In this document: one piece after another, positions 9,426 through 17,777 of the stretch
How the letters are laid out: each line of letters begins with the position of its first letter
Position numbering within the stretch: the stretch's first letter is position 1
Program-made: the position numbers and the translations under genes
Source: Marixanthomonas sp002364245
GTDB lineage: Bacteria; Bacteroidota; Bacteroidia; Flavobacteriales; Flavobacteriaceae
Assembly (NCBI GenBank): GCA_963973455.1
Contig: CAXAZF010000002.1
Location: 248,001 to 312,000, forward strand
Length of the DNA: 64,000 bases
Direction of reading: 5' to 3'
The notes under the pieces: model-generated
Seen by the model: the letters and a program-made list of their open reading frames with translations, nothing else
What the model was told of the DNA's origin: nothing
Databases searched by the model: none

Positions 9426-9429
9426 CTAT

Positions 9430-11202
9430 GTGTCAAAAAAGATATTAGATAGCGTTCACTTTCCTGAAGATCTTCGGAAAATTTCAAAAGAAAAACTACC
9501 GCAAGTTGCAAAAGAACTGCGTAATTTTATTATCAATATCGTTGCAACCAAAGAAGGGCATTTAGGCGCCAGTCTTGGTGTTGTAGAATTAACTATCGCC
9601 CTGCATTACGTTTTCAATACACCAGACGATATTTTGGTATGGGATGTTGGTCATCAAGCCTACGGCCATAAAATTTTGACTGGAAGAAAAGATATTTTTC
9701 ATACCAACAGGCAATTTGATGGTATTTCAGGTTTCCCAAAAATAAATGAAAGTAAATACGATGCTTTTGGCGTTGGACATAGCAGTACCGCTATTTCTGC
9801 AGCCTTGGGGATGGCCATTGCCTCACAAATTAAAGGAGAAACGCAAAGACAGCACATAGCTGTAGTGGGCGATGCTTCCATTGCGAGCGGTATGGCTTTT
9901 GAAGCTTTAAACCATGCCGGAATTGCCAACACCAATATATTAGTAATCCTCAATGATAATGCTATTGGGATAGATCCCAGCGTAGGAGCCTTAAAGGATT
10001 ATTTTACGAAAGTAAGCTTAGATGAAGCACCAGACACAGAAAATATTTTTGAAGCGCTAAACTTCAAGTATTCTGGACCCGTTGACGGTCATAATTTAGA
10101 AGAATTGACTTCAGAATTAGAGCGTCTAAAAAACATTTCCGGGCCTAAATTGATGCACGTCATCACTAAAAAAGGGAAAGGGCTTCGCCAAGCCGAAGAA
10201 AATCAAGTGAAATATCATGCTCCAGGAAAGTTTGATGCGCTTACAGGTGATTTATTGCCAAAAGACAGCAACGGACTTCCACCTAAATTTCAAGATGTGT
10301 TTGGCAAAACAATCGTGGAATTGGCCAAAGAAAATGAAAAAATAGTAGGCATTACACCCGCAATGCCAACAGGGAGTTCCTTGAAATATTTTATGGATGA
10401 ATTTCCTGAAAGAGCTTTTGATGTGGGTATAGCCGAACAACACGCCGTTACCCTTTCCGCCGGGCTTGTCACACAGGGACTGACTGTGTTTTGTAACATC
10501 TACTCTACTTTTTTACAACGTGCATACGATCAAGTAATCCACGATGTGTGTTTGCAAAATTTACCCGTTATTTTCTGTTTGGACCGTGCTGGTATTGTAG
10601 GCGAAGACGGTGCCACGCACCACGGTATTTTTGATCTTGCTTTTTTACGGTGCATCCCCAACCTCATCATTTTTGCGCCCAGAAACGAGATTGAATTACG
10701 GAACATCCTCTACACAGCTCAATTAGGATTAAAAAGACCAATAGCAATCCGTTATCCACGTGGAAGAGGCTCTATAACAGATTGGGAAAAACCGTTTTCT
10801 GAAATTGAAATAGGAAAAGGAATCTGTTTACAAGAGGGTTCTGAAGTTGCCATTTTGACCATAGGCACAATGGCCGAAACAGTTTTTAATGCCATTAATA
10901 CTATTTCAGAAAAAGAAAAAGTTGCCGTGTATGATATACGTTTTGTAAAACCATTGGACACTGAATTGTTAGATGCTATTTTCAAAAAATACCACACAAT
11001 AATCACCGTAGAAGATGGCGTGATTAAAGGCGGATTTGGAAGTAGTGTGCTGGAATATGCCTCAGAAAAAAAATATAAAGGAACTTTAAGAATGTTAGGA
11101 ATTCCAGATTATTTTCCTCAGCATGGAACGGTTGAAGAGCTTAAAGACCAAGCTGGAATTTCTGAAGAAAAAATCAAGGAAATTATTTTAAAATACCTTT
11201 AA
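9430..11202 (+). CDS. dxs: 1-deoxy-D-xylulose-5-phosphate synthase
   Basis: A thiamine-diphosphate enzyme that condenses pyruvate and glyceraldehyde-3-phosphate, the first step of the MEP isoprenoid pathway. Seen: KEGHLGASLGVVELTIALH near the N-terminus, VGDASIASGMAFEALNHAG with downstream LNDN (TPP and metal binding), DVGIAEQHAVT (catalytic glutamate), DRAGIVGEDGATHHG and a C-terminal transketolase domain. I chose GTG 9430 (SKKILDSVHFPEDLRK follows), which matches the family N-terminus and the -7 box at 9418; the alternative ATG 9415 adds five residues. Product length is 590 residues, a little under the common 620. Confidence 0.95.
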   Translation: MSKKILDSVHFPEDLRKISKEKLPQVAKELRNFIINIVATKEGHLGASLGVVELTIALHYVFNTPDDILVWDVGHQAYGHKILTGRKDIFHTNRQFDGISGFPKINESKYDAFGVGHSSTAISAALGMAIASQIKGETQRQHIAVVGDASIASGMAFEALNHAGIANTNILVILNDNAIGIDPSVGALKDYFTKVSLDEAPDTENIFEALNFKYSGPVDGHNLEELTSELERLKNISGPKLMHVITKKGKGLRQAEENQVKYHAPGKFDALTGDLLPKDSNGLPPKFQDVFGKTIVELAKENEKIVGITPAMPTGSSLKYFMDEFPERAFDVGIAEQHAVTLSAGLVTQGLTVFCNIYSTFLQRAYDQVIHDVCLQNLPVIFCLDRAGIVGEDGATHHGIFDLAFLRCIPNLIIFAPRNEIELRNILYTAQLGLKRPIAIRYPRGRGSITDWEKPFSEIEIGKGICLQEGSEVAILTIGTMAETVFNAINTISEKEKVAVYDIRFVKPLDTELLDAIFKKYHTIITVEDGVIKGGFGSSVLEYASEKKYKGTLRMLGIPDYFPQHGTVEELKDQAGISEEKIKEIILKYL

Positions 11203-11207
11203 AAAAT

Positions 11208-12551
11208 CTACTTAAAATCCCCACGCACCCTTTCAAAGAGTTGCAACGACTTACCATCGGTTAATCGTGATACATAATGACAAGCAGTTAAAATAGATTT
11301 ATAAAGTGAGTCTTTTTCAGAAATTACATTATTGAAATTCTTCAATATCAACCGGTCGTAATGGCGTTCATTACCGTTTAGTACATTCTCAACAGAGGTT
11401 GTAAAAGTGTCTATTAAAGTTTCCAATACTTTGTAACCGGCTATTTCTTTCTCTACCACTTCCTTGCTTTGGTATATTTTTTCAATACTTATACGTAGAA
11501 TATCATTTATCTGGGCTTGGTACCGGCTTTTATTCAACAGCGCTTGTGAGAACTCTCCTTTTAAAATTTCTTCTTCATGGTCTAAGAATACCTCAACTGC
11601 CTCGGTTATTAACGTATTGATTGCCAAAGAGCGTAAATACGCCAACCTATCTGAACTTTGTTTGAGATTGTTGTATTTGTTAGTGTTAATGGTGTCTTTA
11701 ACCAAATTGATTAAGTATTCCAGTGCAAATTCCTCTTCAATCAAGCCGAGGTTGATACCGTCTTCAAAATCGATAATGGTGTAGCAGATATCATCGGCCG
11801 CTTCTACCAAATACGCCAATGGATGACGGCAATAGCTCATATTGGTATCGTCACCACGTTTCAGCAAGCCTAATTCGGTTGCTACCTCATTAAAAAATGT
11901 TACTTCAGATTGAAACACGCCGTACTTTTTATCGGCTATATGGTTGGTAGGTTTCTTCGGCAGCGATTCTTTTGGATATTTTGTAAACGCACCTAGAGTA
12001 GCGTAGGACAAACGCAAGCCACCTTCAACACCATTTTTGGTTTCGGTTAAAATTTTAAACCCATTGGCATTTCCTTCAAAATCAACTAAATCTTGATATT
12101 CTTTTGGGGTAAGCTTTTCTTTGTACCGTTTTCCATTTCCGTTTAAAAAATAATCGCCAATAGCTTTTTCACCGCTGTGTCCAAATGGTGGATTACCAAT
12201 ATCATGTGCCAAAGCTGCCGCTGCTACGATAGCCCCAAAATCATTAAACTGATAGCCATGAGTTTTATGTAAGTGCGGATGTTTTTCGAGAATAGCTTTC
12301 CCTACTTGTCTTCCTAAAGAACGACCTACCACAGAAACTTCAAGGCTATGGGTTAAACGTGTATGCACAAAAGAGGTTTGCGAAAGTGGAATGACTTGGG
12401 TTTTATCCTGTAAGCTTCTAAAAGCCGAAGAAAAAATAACCCGATCGTAATCTACCTCAAAACCCAAGCGGGTTTCGTCTTGTTCTATACGTAAGCGTTT
12501 ATTGGTGTCCCCCTGTCGTTTAAGCGAGAGCAGTTTTTCCCATTGCATCAT
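11208..12551 (-). CDS. dgt: dGTPase-like deoxynucleotide triphosphohydrolase
   Basis: A 447-residue HD-domain protein. The metal site is visible as H68 (HTRLTHSLEV) and H116-D117 (AHDIGNPPFGHSGE). The N-terminal DTNKRLRIEQDETRLGFEVDYDRVIFSSAFRSLQDKTQV region (in part) is typical of the Dgt family, which cleaves dGTP to deoxyguanosine and triphosphate and helps set dNTP pools. It is convergent with dxs, five bases apart. A double ATG at the start leaves one residue of doubt. Substrate choice may be broader than dGTP. Confidence 0.9.
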   Translation of the reverse strand: MMQWEKLLSLKRQGDTNKRLRIEQDETRLGFEVDYDRVIFSSAFRSLQDKTQVIPLSQTSFVHTRLTHSLEVSVVGRSLGRQVGKAILEKHPHLHKTHGYQFNDFGAIVAAAALAHDIGNPPFGHSGEKAIGDYFLNGNGKRYKEKLTPKEYQDLVDFEGNANGFKILTETKNGVEGGLRLSYATLGAFTKYPKESLPKKPTNHIADKKYGVFQSEVTFFNEVATELGLLKRGDDTNMSYCRHPLAYLVEAADDICYTIIDFEDGINLGLIEEEFALEYLINLVKDTINTNKYNNLKQSSDRLAYLRSLAINTLITEAVEVFLDHEEEILKGEFSQALLNKSRYQAQINDILRISIEKIYQSKEVVEKEIAGYKVLETLIDTFTTSVENVLNGNERHYDRLILKNFNNVISEKDSLYKSILTACHYVSRLTDGKSLQLFERVRGDFK

Positions 12552-12623
12552 AACACTGAAGTTTTACCTGCAAGATACTATTTTGAACAAACCACGCCAA
12601 GTGAAAAGGCAATGTTAAGCAGT

Positions 12624-12700
12624 TAACATTAAAGTAACCTTCTTATGACAAATTAGTAATAACTAGTTAACACCAGCTTTACAGTATGTGAGTTTCTTTG
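12624..12700 (+). promoter_or_regulatory. Putative Pho-box array and promoter of the lipoprotein/receptor pair
   Basis: Seven-base elements recur every 11 bases: TAACATT 12624, TAACCTT 12635, TGACAAA 12646, TAATAAC 12657, TAACACC 12668, TTACAGT 12679. Seven bases after the last one lies TTTCTTTG (12693-12700), a weak version of the -7 box. PhoB sites in other bacteria are 7-base direct repeats at 11-base steps placed just before a weak promoter. The first two or three units are convincing; the others may be chance in AT-rich DNA. Confidence 0.55.
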
Positions 12701-12734
12701 TGGCACTAAATAAAACTAAAAAATAGATTAAAAA

Positions 12735-14009
12735 ATGAAAAAATTCTTTCTTTCTTGTATAACGATTACAGCAACAATATTATTTGTTGGCTGTAGCAGT
12801 GATGACAATGATCCAATCGCAGTAGATGATGATCCAACTCCTGTAAACTCTGTACTTACAGGCCAAATTACTGAAGATTTCACATTAACTAACGATGTAA
12901 TATGGACTTTAGACGGTCGTGTTACTGTAACTAACGAAGCAACTTTAACAATTGATCCAGGAACAATAATAAAAGCTGAAACTGGTCAAGATTCAAATGC
13001 TTCTGTTTTAATTATTGCAAGAAATGCAAACATTGAGGCTAACGGGTCAGCTAGCAACCCAATAATATTTACTTCTGTAACTGATAATATTGAATTAGGA
13101 CAAATTGCTGGTACTAACCTAAATGAAACTGATCGTGGCCTTTGGGGTGGTGTTATTGTTTTAGGAAATGCTAGAGCATCTCTATCTGGCGATGCTACTG
13201 AAAACCAGATTGAAGGAATTCCTGCTAGTGACAGAAATGGATTATATGGTGGTAATGATGATTCTGATGATTCAGGAACGCTTAACTACATTTCTATCCG
13301 TCACGGTGGAGCTTTAATCGGTGAAGGAAACGAAATCAACGGTCTCACTTTAGGTGGTGTAGGTACAGGAACAACAGTTTCAAATATTGAAGTTGTTGGT
13401 AATGTGGACGACGGTATCGAATGGTTTGGAGGCTCAGTAAACTCTTCTAACCTATTGGTATGGGCACAAGGTGATGATGGTCTTGATATTGATGAAGCTT
13501 ACTCAGGTACTATATCTAATGCTGCAGTAGTTCTGGGCGATATTTCTGACCACGGTCTTGAAATTGACGGCCCTGCAGGTTCATTAGAAGGTAGCTTTAC
13601 TATTGACGGCCTTACTTTAGTTGGAAATACTACAACCGAAAATGGTGAGTACGCAGATTTTAGAGATAATGCAATGGGAACTGTACGTAACGTTTACGCA
13701 ACAGGTTTTAAAACTTCCTCAGATGTAGAGTTAGACAACAATGTAGTTTCTCAAAACTATTTAGATGGAAAAATAGTATTCCAAAATTGGATACTTAATG
13801 GAGCTGACAATACTATATTCGTTGAAAAAGGAGGTTGTATTGAAAACTGTGATGATGAAAATGATGAAAACGACGTATTTGAAGACTTAATAATTTTAAA
13901 CCCTTCTTTTAGCGAAAGAGCTGCTAACTGGACCTCACAAGGAACTAGTGGTGGCGCTAATATGTCTGTATTCTCTTGGACATTCGCAAGCTCTAAAGGA
14001 GCACTTTAA
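12735..14009 (+). CDS. Beta-helix-like lipoprotein paired with a TonB receptor
   Basis: A 424-residue protein with a signal ending in the lipobox VGC (Cys20) and then SSDDND, an acidic run as in surface-exposed Flavobacteria lipoproteins. The rest is rich in Gly, Asn, Asp and short beta strands (VTNEATLTIDPGTIIKAETG, GLTLVGNTTTENGEYADF), which suggests a right-handed beta-helix or similar repeat fold. Homologues are sometimes labelled multidrug transporter in databases, which the sequence does not support. It precedes the receptor gene at 14094 and lies behind a putative Pho-box array, so a role in capturing a phosphate-containing substrate is plausible but unproven. Confidence 0.8.
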   Translation: MKKFFLSCITITATILFVGCSSDDNDPIAVDDDPTPVNSVLTGQITEDFTLTNDVIWTLDGRVTVTNEATLTIDPGTIIKAETGQDSNASVLIIARNANIEANGSASNPIIFTSVTDNIELGQIAGTNLNETDRGLWGGVIVLGNARASLSGDATENQIEGIPASDRNGLYGGNDDSDDSGTLNYISIRHGGALIGEGNEINGLTLGGVGTGTTVSNIEVVGNVDDGIEWFGGSVNSSNLLVWAQGDDGLDIDEAYSGTISNAAVVLGDISDHGLEIDGPAGSLEGSFTIDGLTLVGNTTTENGEYADFRDNAMGTVRNVYATGFKTSSDVELDNNVVSQNYLDGKIVFQNWILNGADNTIFVEKGGCIENCDDENDENDVFEDLIILNPSFSERAANWTSQGTSGGANMSVFSWTFASSKGAL

Positions 14010-14046
14010 TTCGATTGATTAAATTTTTGTTCTCATATAATTAGCC

Positions 14047-14078
14047 AACTTGCTCGCTTTAAACAAAGCGGGCAAGTT
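14047..14078 (+). terminator. Intercistronic stem-loop between lipoprotein and receptor genes
   Basis: A 14-bp stem (one G-T pair) with loop AAAC, followed by TTTTATAAA. The weak U tract suggests partial termination or mRNA protection, which would give more lipoprotein than receptor. Confidence 0.6.
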
Positions 14079-14093
14079 TTATAAATAATAGTT

Positions 14094-16922
14094 ATGAAAA
14101 ATACGTTACTCGTAGTATTACTTTTTTTAGCACAATTAGCCTTTAGTCAAACAGGTTCTGTAAACGGTACCATAAATGATGGAGAGTATAACGATGTCCT
14201 TCCATTTGCAAATGTTGTAGTTAAAGGAACCCAAACAGGAACTACATCAGATTTTGAAGGTAAATATACATTAGATTTAAAGCCAGGTACCTATACATTG
14301 GTTTTTTCGTTTGTTGGATATCAAACTAAAGAAATAACAGATATTGTTATTTCTGAAAACGAATCTACTGCTGTTAATGTAACGCTACAAGCAAGTGCTG
14401 GTCAACTAGACGAGGTAATAATTACTACAACTGCCCGAAAAAACACTGAAGCAGCTGTACTTAGCTTACAGAAAAATTCAGTTAATTTAATGGATGCTCT
14501 GTCTCTTGAAAGTATTAAAAAAACAGGGGCTAGTAGTGTAGCAAATGCTGTTAAAAATGTACCAGGTGTTTCTATTCAAGGTGGAAAATTTGTATATGTA
14601 AGAGGGCTTGGCGACCGGTACACAAAATCTATTTTAAACGGTGTAGATGTTCCAGGTCTTGACCCAGACAGAAATACATTGCAACTTGACATTTTCCCTA
14701 CCCAAATATTAGAAAATATTTTAGTTGTTAAATCGGCTACAGCAGATCAACCTGCAGATTTTACTGGTGGTGTTGTTGATATTGTAACAAAAGACATCCC
14801 AAGCCGAGAAGAGTATAGTTTATCTATAGGAGCAAGTTATAATTCAGATTTCCACTTTCAGGATAATTATTTAGTATCTGATAAAAGTAACACCGACTTT
14901 TTAGGTTTTGATGATGGCTTGAGAGATAACCCATTGGTTCCTAATCAAGAGGTGCCATTACCACAACAAAATGGAGAAGTTGCACAAGTTATAACACAAC
15001 GTTTTAACCCAACCTTGGCTGCACAACGTGAAAAAAGTTTGATGGATTTTAAATTATCGGCCACAGCTGGTAATCAATATGAAATTGGTGATAACAAACT
15101 TGGATTTTTAGCTTCATTGTCTTATAAAAATGAAACTACATATTATGATGAGTATGTTGATGGCCAGATATACAGAAAAGATGAAACCGATAAATCTAAC
15201 TTTGAACTACTTGCCGATAGAACCCAAAATGGAGAAGTAGGCAACAACAATGTATTAATTAGTGGTTTAGCTGGATTGTCTTTTAAAACTGAAAAATCTA
15301 AATATAGATTTAACGTACTTCATATCCAAAATGGAGAATCTGAAGCATCAATTTTTAGACAAAGTAACTTTATTATAAGTAGCAATAACGTAAAGAAGGA
15401 TAATTTAATTTACACTGAAAGAGCTATAACCAATGGTCTATTAAGTGGAAAACACTCGCTGGGAAGTGAAAATGATTGGACTATTGAATGGAAATTATCA
15501 CCTACTATAGCCCGAATTGACGATAAAGATTTTAGAGTAACGCCTTTTAGAGTTTCTACTAACTCTCAAACAGGTGAAGAAATTTTCACAATCGAACCTA
15601 GTGAATCTGGCTTACCTTCAAGGTTTTATAGAAATTTAGAAGAAATAAATTTAGCTGGAAAGTTAGATATTGAAAAAAAGCACACCCTATTTGGTTACGA
15701 TGCTAAAGTAAAATTTGGTGGCGCTTACACATATAAGCAACGTGATTTTGAAGTAGTTAAATTTGCAATTCCATTCTTAAACTTTCCATCGGCTTCGTTA
15801 GGCGGAAACCCTAATTTAATTCTAGATGATGAGAATGTGTATGATCCAACTACCAATAGTGGTTTTTATATTAGAGATGACTCTAACGACTCAGATTCAT
15901 ATGATTCTGAAGTATCTGTTGCTGCAGGTTATCTTTCAGAAGAGTTTAAAGTTACTAGTTGGTTTAATGCTATTTTAGGAGTTCGTTTTGAAAAATTCGA
16001 TTTAATCTACACTGGAGAAAACCAAAATGGAACAAAGTTAGTTGATGCTACTATTTTAGATAAGTCTGACTTTTTCCCTTCAGCAAATCTAATTTTCGAC
16101 CTTAACGAAGATGGCAATGAAAAAATACGAGCTTCATACGCACGTACTACCGCAAGACCTTCATTTAAAGAAGCGTCATTGGCTGAAATTTTCGACCCTA
16201 TTAGTAGTACCACTTTTATTGGTAACATTGACCTACAGCCTAGTTATATCAATAACTTTGACCTACGATTTGAAAAATATGGTGAAAACAGTGATTTCTT
16301 CGCATTAAGTGGTTTCTATAAATCATTTAATGACCCCATTGAACTTTCGTTTATTAGAAGAGCCTATGGACAGTACACTCCTTTAAACCTTGGAGACGCG
16401 AATGTTTTTGGAGGAGAAATTGAGGTTCGAAAAAACCTTGGCTTTATTGATGGGCTACAGAACCTTTCATTCAACGCCAATTTCTCATTAATAGAATCAC
16501 AACAAGATTATAGTGATGATGAAAGAGAAGGAAGGCTTGATAATTTGAGAGAAGGCGAAACATTAGACGATACCCGTCAACTGCAAGGGCAATCCCCTTA
16601 CCTCATCAATGTAGGATTAAATTACGATAACGAAGACACCGGATGGCAAGGTGGGTTATTTTATAACACGCAAGGTAAAACATTACAAATAGTAGGTGCA
16701 GGTGATGTAGCCGATGTATTTACGTTACCCTTCCATAATGTTAAGTTGAATCTTTCTAAGACATTAGGTGAAAACAAAAAATCTACAATTAGTTTACAAT
16801 TTGAAAATTTATTGGATGATGATGTAGAAAGTGTATACCAATCTTTTGGTGCTGAAGATCAAATTTACTCTAAATGGAACCCTGGACAGGAAATTAGCCT
16901 TAGTTACAGTATTCGTTTTTAA
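14094..16922 (+). CDS. TonB-dependent outer-membrane receptor, putative phosphate regulon
   Basis: A 942-residue receptor. Signal peptide to about residue 19 (LAFSQ), carboxypeptidase-regulatory-like domain about 20-105, plug about 125-230 (GASSVANAVKNVPGVSIQGGKFVYVRGLGDRYTKSILNGV in part), and a large barrel ending SLSYSIRF. It lacks the SusC-specific plug signature, so it is the TonB-receptor type that pairs with the lipoprotein upstream and not with SusD. Position between a Pho-box-like array and phosphate porin/transporter genes points to uptake of phosphate or a phosphorylated compound; the ligand is unknown. Confidence 0.9.
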   Translation: MKNTLLVVLLFLAQLAFSQTGSVNGTINDGEYNDVLPFANVVVKGTQTGTTSDFEGKYTLDLKPGTYTLVFSFVGYQTKEITDIVISENESTAVNVTLQASAGQLDEVIITTTARKNTEAAVLSLQKNSVNLMDALSLESIKKTGASSVANAVKNVPGVSIQGGKFVYVRGLGDRYTKSILNGVDVPGLDPDRNTLQLDIFPTQILENILVVKSATADQPADFTGGVVDIVTKDIPSREEYSLSIGASYNSDFHFQDNYLVSDKSNTDFLGFDDGLRDNPLVPNQEVPLPQQNGEVAQVITQRFNPTLAAQREKSLMDFKLSATAGNQYEIGDNKLGFLASLSYKNETTYYDEYVDGQIYRKDETDKSNFELLADRTQNGEVGNNNVLISGLAGLSFKTEKSKYRFNVLHIQNGESEASIFRQSNFIISSNNVKKDNLIYTERAITNGLLSGKHSLGSENDWTIEWKLSPTIARIDDKDFRVTPFRVSTNSQTGEEIFTIEPSESGLPSRFYRNLEEINLAGKLDIEKKHTLFGYDAKVKFGGAYTYKQRDFEVVKFAIPFLNFPSASLGGNPNLILDDENVYDPTTNSGFYIRDDSNDSDSYDSEVSVAAGYLSEEFKVTSWFNAILGVRFEKFDLIYTGENQNGTKLVDATILDKSDFFPSANLIFDLNEDGNEKIRASYARTTARPSFKEASLAEIFDPISSTTFIGNIDLQPSYINNFDLRFEKYGENSDFFALSGFYKSFNDPIELSFIRRAYGQYTPLNLGDANVFGGEIEVRKNLGFIDGLQNLSFNANFSLIESQQDYSDDEREGRLDNLREGETLDDTRQLQGQSPYLINVGLNYDNEDTGWQGGLFYNTQGKTLQIVGAGDVADVFTLPFHNVKLNLSKTLGENKKSTISLQFENLLDDDVESVYQSFGAEDQIYSKWNPGQEISLSYSIRF

Positions 16923-16945
16923 AAGAATATACCTTACTAAAAAAG

Positions 16946-16987
16946 AAAACCCCCGGCAGACTAAATCTGCCGGGGGTTTTCTTTTTT
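16946..16987. terminator. Strong intrinsic terminator after the TonB receptor
   Basis: A 15-bp perfect stem (AAAACCCCCGGCAGA with its complement), loop CTAAA, then CTTTTTT. Convergent with the gene ending at 17001 and able to act both ways. Confidence 0.9.
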
Positions 16988-17000
16988 AGTTTATCACGCT

Positions 17001-17369
17001 CTAATTAGAAACTATTTGCGTGTTATCCTTTTTAAAGGTATTTACCTTTGCAATTTTAGAGTTCATATAAGTAACTTCTTTAATGGTTTCCCCTTGAAAG
17101 AACATCCAAGAACCTACTTTTTTTCCGTTGTCATATTTAGCAATGGCAGTTTTATTTCCATTCGTGTCATAGCTAATCCACTCTCCCTGTAATTTATTAT
17201 CTAATGTATAAAAACCTGTTTGTGCCACTACACCATTGTCGTGATATAAAGTTGCTTCAATAACATTTCCATCTAATCCTGTTAGCACATATTTATTTTT
17301 CTTTACTTCTTGTGCAGTACCAATTCCTACTATTGCTATTAAAGCTAAAAGTGTGATTATATTTTTCAT
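17001..17369 (-). CDS. Secreted MORN-like (YwqK-type) repeat protein
   Basis: A 122-residue protein with a signal peptide to about residue 19 (GIGTAQ). The mature part has repeats of the form GxWxxYDTNGNKxAxAKYDNGKKVGSWMFF, typical of MORN/YwqK-like short beta units found in many secreted Bacteroidota proteins. Function unknown; names such as antitoxin given to relatives are not informative. A perfect -7 box (minus strand TATATTTG, 17403-17396) lies 26 bases upstream. It shares its upstream region with the phosphate porin, so it may also respond to phosphate. Confidence 0.75.
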   Translation of the reverse strand: MKNIITLLALIAIVGIGTAQEVKKNKYVLTGLDGNVIEATLYHDNGVVAQTGFYTLDNKLQGEWISYDTNGNKTAIAKYDNGKKVGSWMFFQGETIKEVTYMNSKIAKVNTFKKDNTQIVSN

Positions 17370-17395
17370 AATATTTTTTTTAAAGTTCTGTATAC

Positions 17396-17452
17396 CAAAT
17401 ATACAACTAAATTTACATTAATTAAATGTTTACTTAACATTAAGTTTACATT
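17396..17452. promoter_or_regulatory. Promoter of the MORN-like gene with phased repeats
   Basis: Minus-strand TATATTTG at 17403-17396 is a full -7 match. On the plus strand TTTACAT (17412), TTAACAT (17434) and TTTACAT (17445) fall on one 11-base register. On the minus strand the last repeat ends seven bases before the -7 box, but the motif then reads TGTAAAT, inverted relative to the neighbouring arrays. Which strand it serves is open. Confidence 0.4.
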
Positions 17453-17519
17453 AAAACTATAAATACTTTGTTTTCAGTTACTTATGCATTAAAACTTAAC
17501 ATTGGCATAAGCTTCAAAT

Positions 17520-17574
17520 TAATAATTTATTAATATTACCATGACGCCTACACTACATTAGAGTAGTTAATTTG
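17520..17574 (+). promoter_or_regulatory. Putative phased-repeat promoter of the candidate small RNA
   Basis: TAATAAT 17520, TAATATT 17531, TGACGCC 17542, CTACATT 17553 keep the 11-base step; seven bases later is TTAATTTG (17567-17574), one base off TAnnTTTG. The match to the layout at 12624 and 19013 is good but each unit is degenerate. Confidence 0.35.
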
Positions 17575-17577
17575 TAG

Positions 17578-17672
17578 GGTCTTTAGACAAATTTACACCT
17601 CATAAAATCGTTTAAGTTTTTGTCGACTAGATTTTTTAAGTGTAGGAGCTGCCCTGATCAGGCAGCTTTTTT
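17578..17672 (+). ncRNA. Candidate small RNA or attenuated leader before the phosphate porin
   Basis: No gene reads into the plus-strand terminator at 17647-17672 from upstream: the nearest gene on the left points away. A -7-like box at 17567 would start an RNA of about 95 bases here. It begins with a small hairpin (GTC TTTA GAC, 17579-17588) and carries TTTAAGTTTTTGTCG (17611-17625), the exact reverse complement of CGACAAAAACTTAAA (17753-17767) in the porin leader, ten bases before the porin ATG. It could act in trans on that mRNA, or be the first part of one leader whose read-through product folds over the start codon. No open reading frame longer than six codons was found in it. Confidence 0.45.
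17647..17672 (+). terminator. Orphan intrinsic terminator upstream of the porin
   Basis: Stem AGCTGCC / GGCAGCT with loop CTGATCA and six Ts. It has no upstream protein gene on this strand. Confidence 0.85.
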
Positions 17673-17716
17673 ATGTTAATAAAATAGGGTATTATTATAT
17701 AGAAATAATATTTAGG

Positions 17717-17749
17717 AAACATTAATTTAACATAAGAATCGGTTCTTTG
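17717..17749 (+). promoter_or_regulatory. Putative Pho box and promoter of the porin gene
   Basis: AAACATT (17717) and TAACATA (17728) are 11 bases apart; after seven bases comes GTTCTTTG (17742-17749), a weak -7 box. Transcription would start near 17753, at the segment complementary to the candidate RNA. Confidence 0.5.
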
Positions 17750-17777
17750 CGCCGACAAAAACTTAAAATGATTCTAT

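Noticed and set aside
9415..9429. ATG upstream of dxs as start
   Set aside because: It lies upstream of the only good promoter and the extra MYLCY is not typical; kept as an alternative.
17541..17561. ATG ACG CCT ACA CTA CAT TAG as a leader peptide
   Set aside because: Only six codons, upstream of the expected RNA start, no amino-acid bias.
17768..17770. ATG ten bases before the porin start
   Set aside because: Out of frame with the porin and gives no plausible product.
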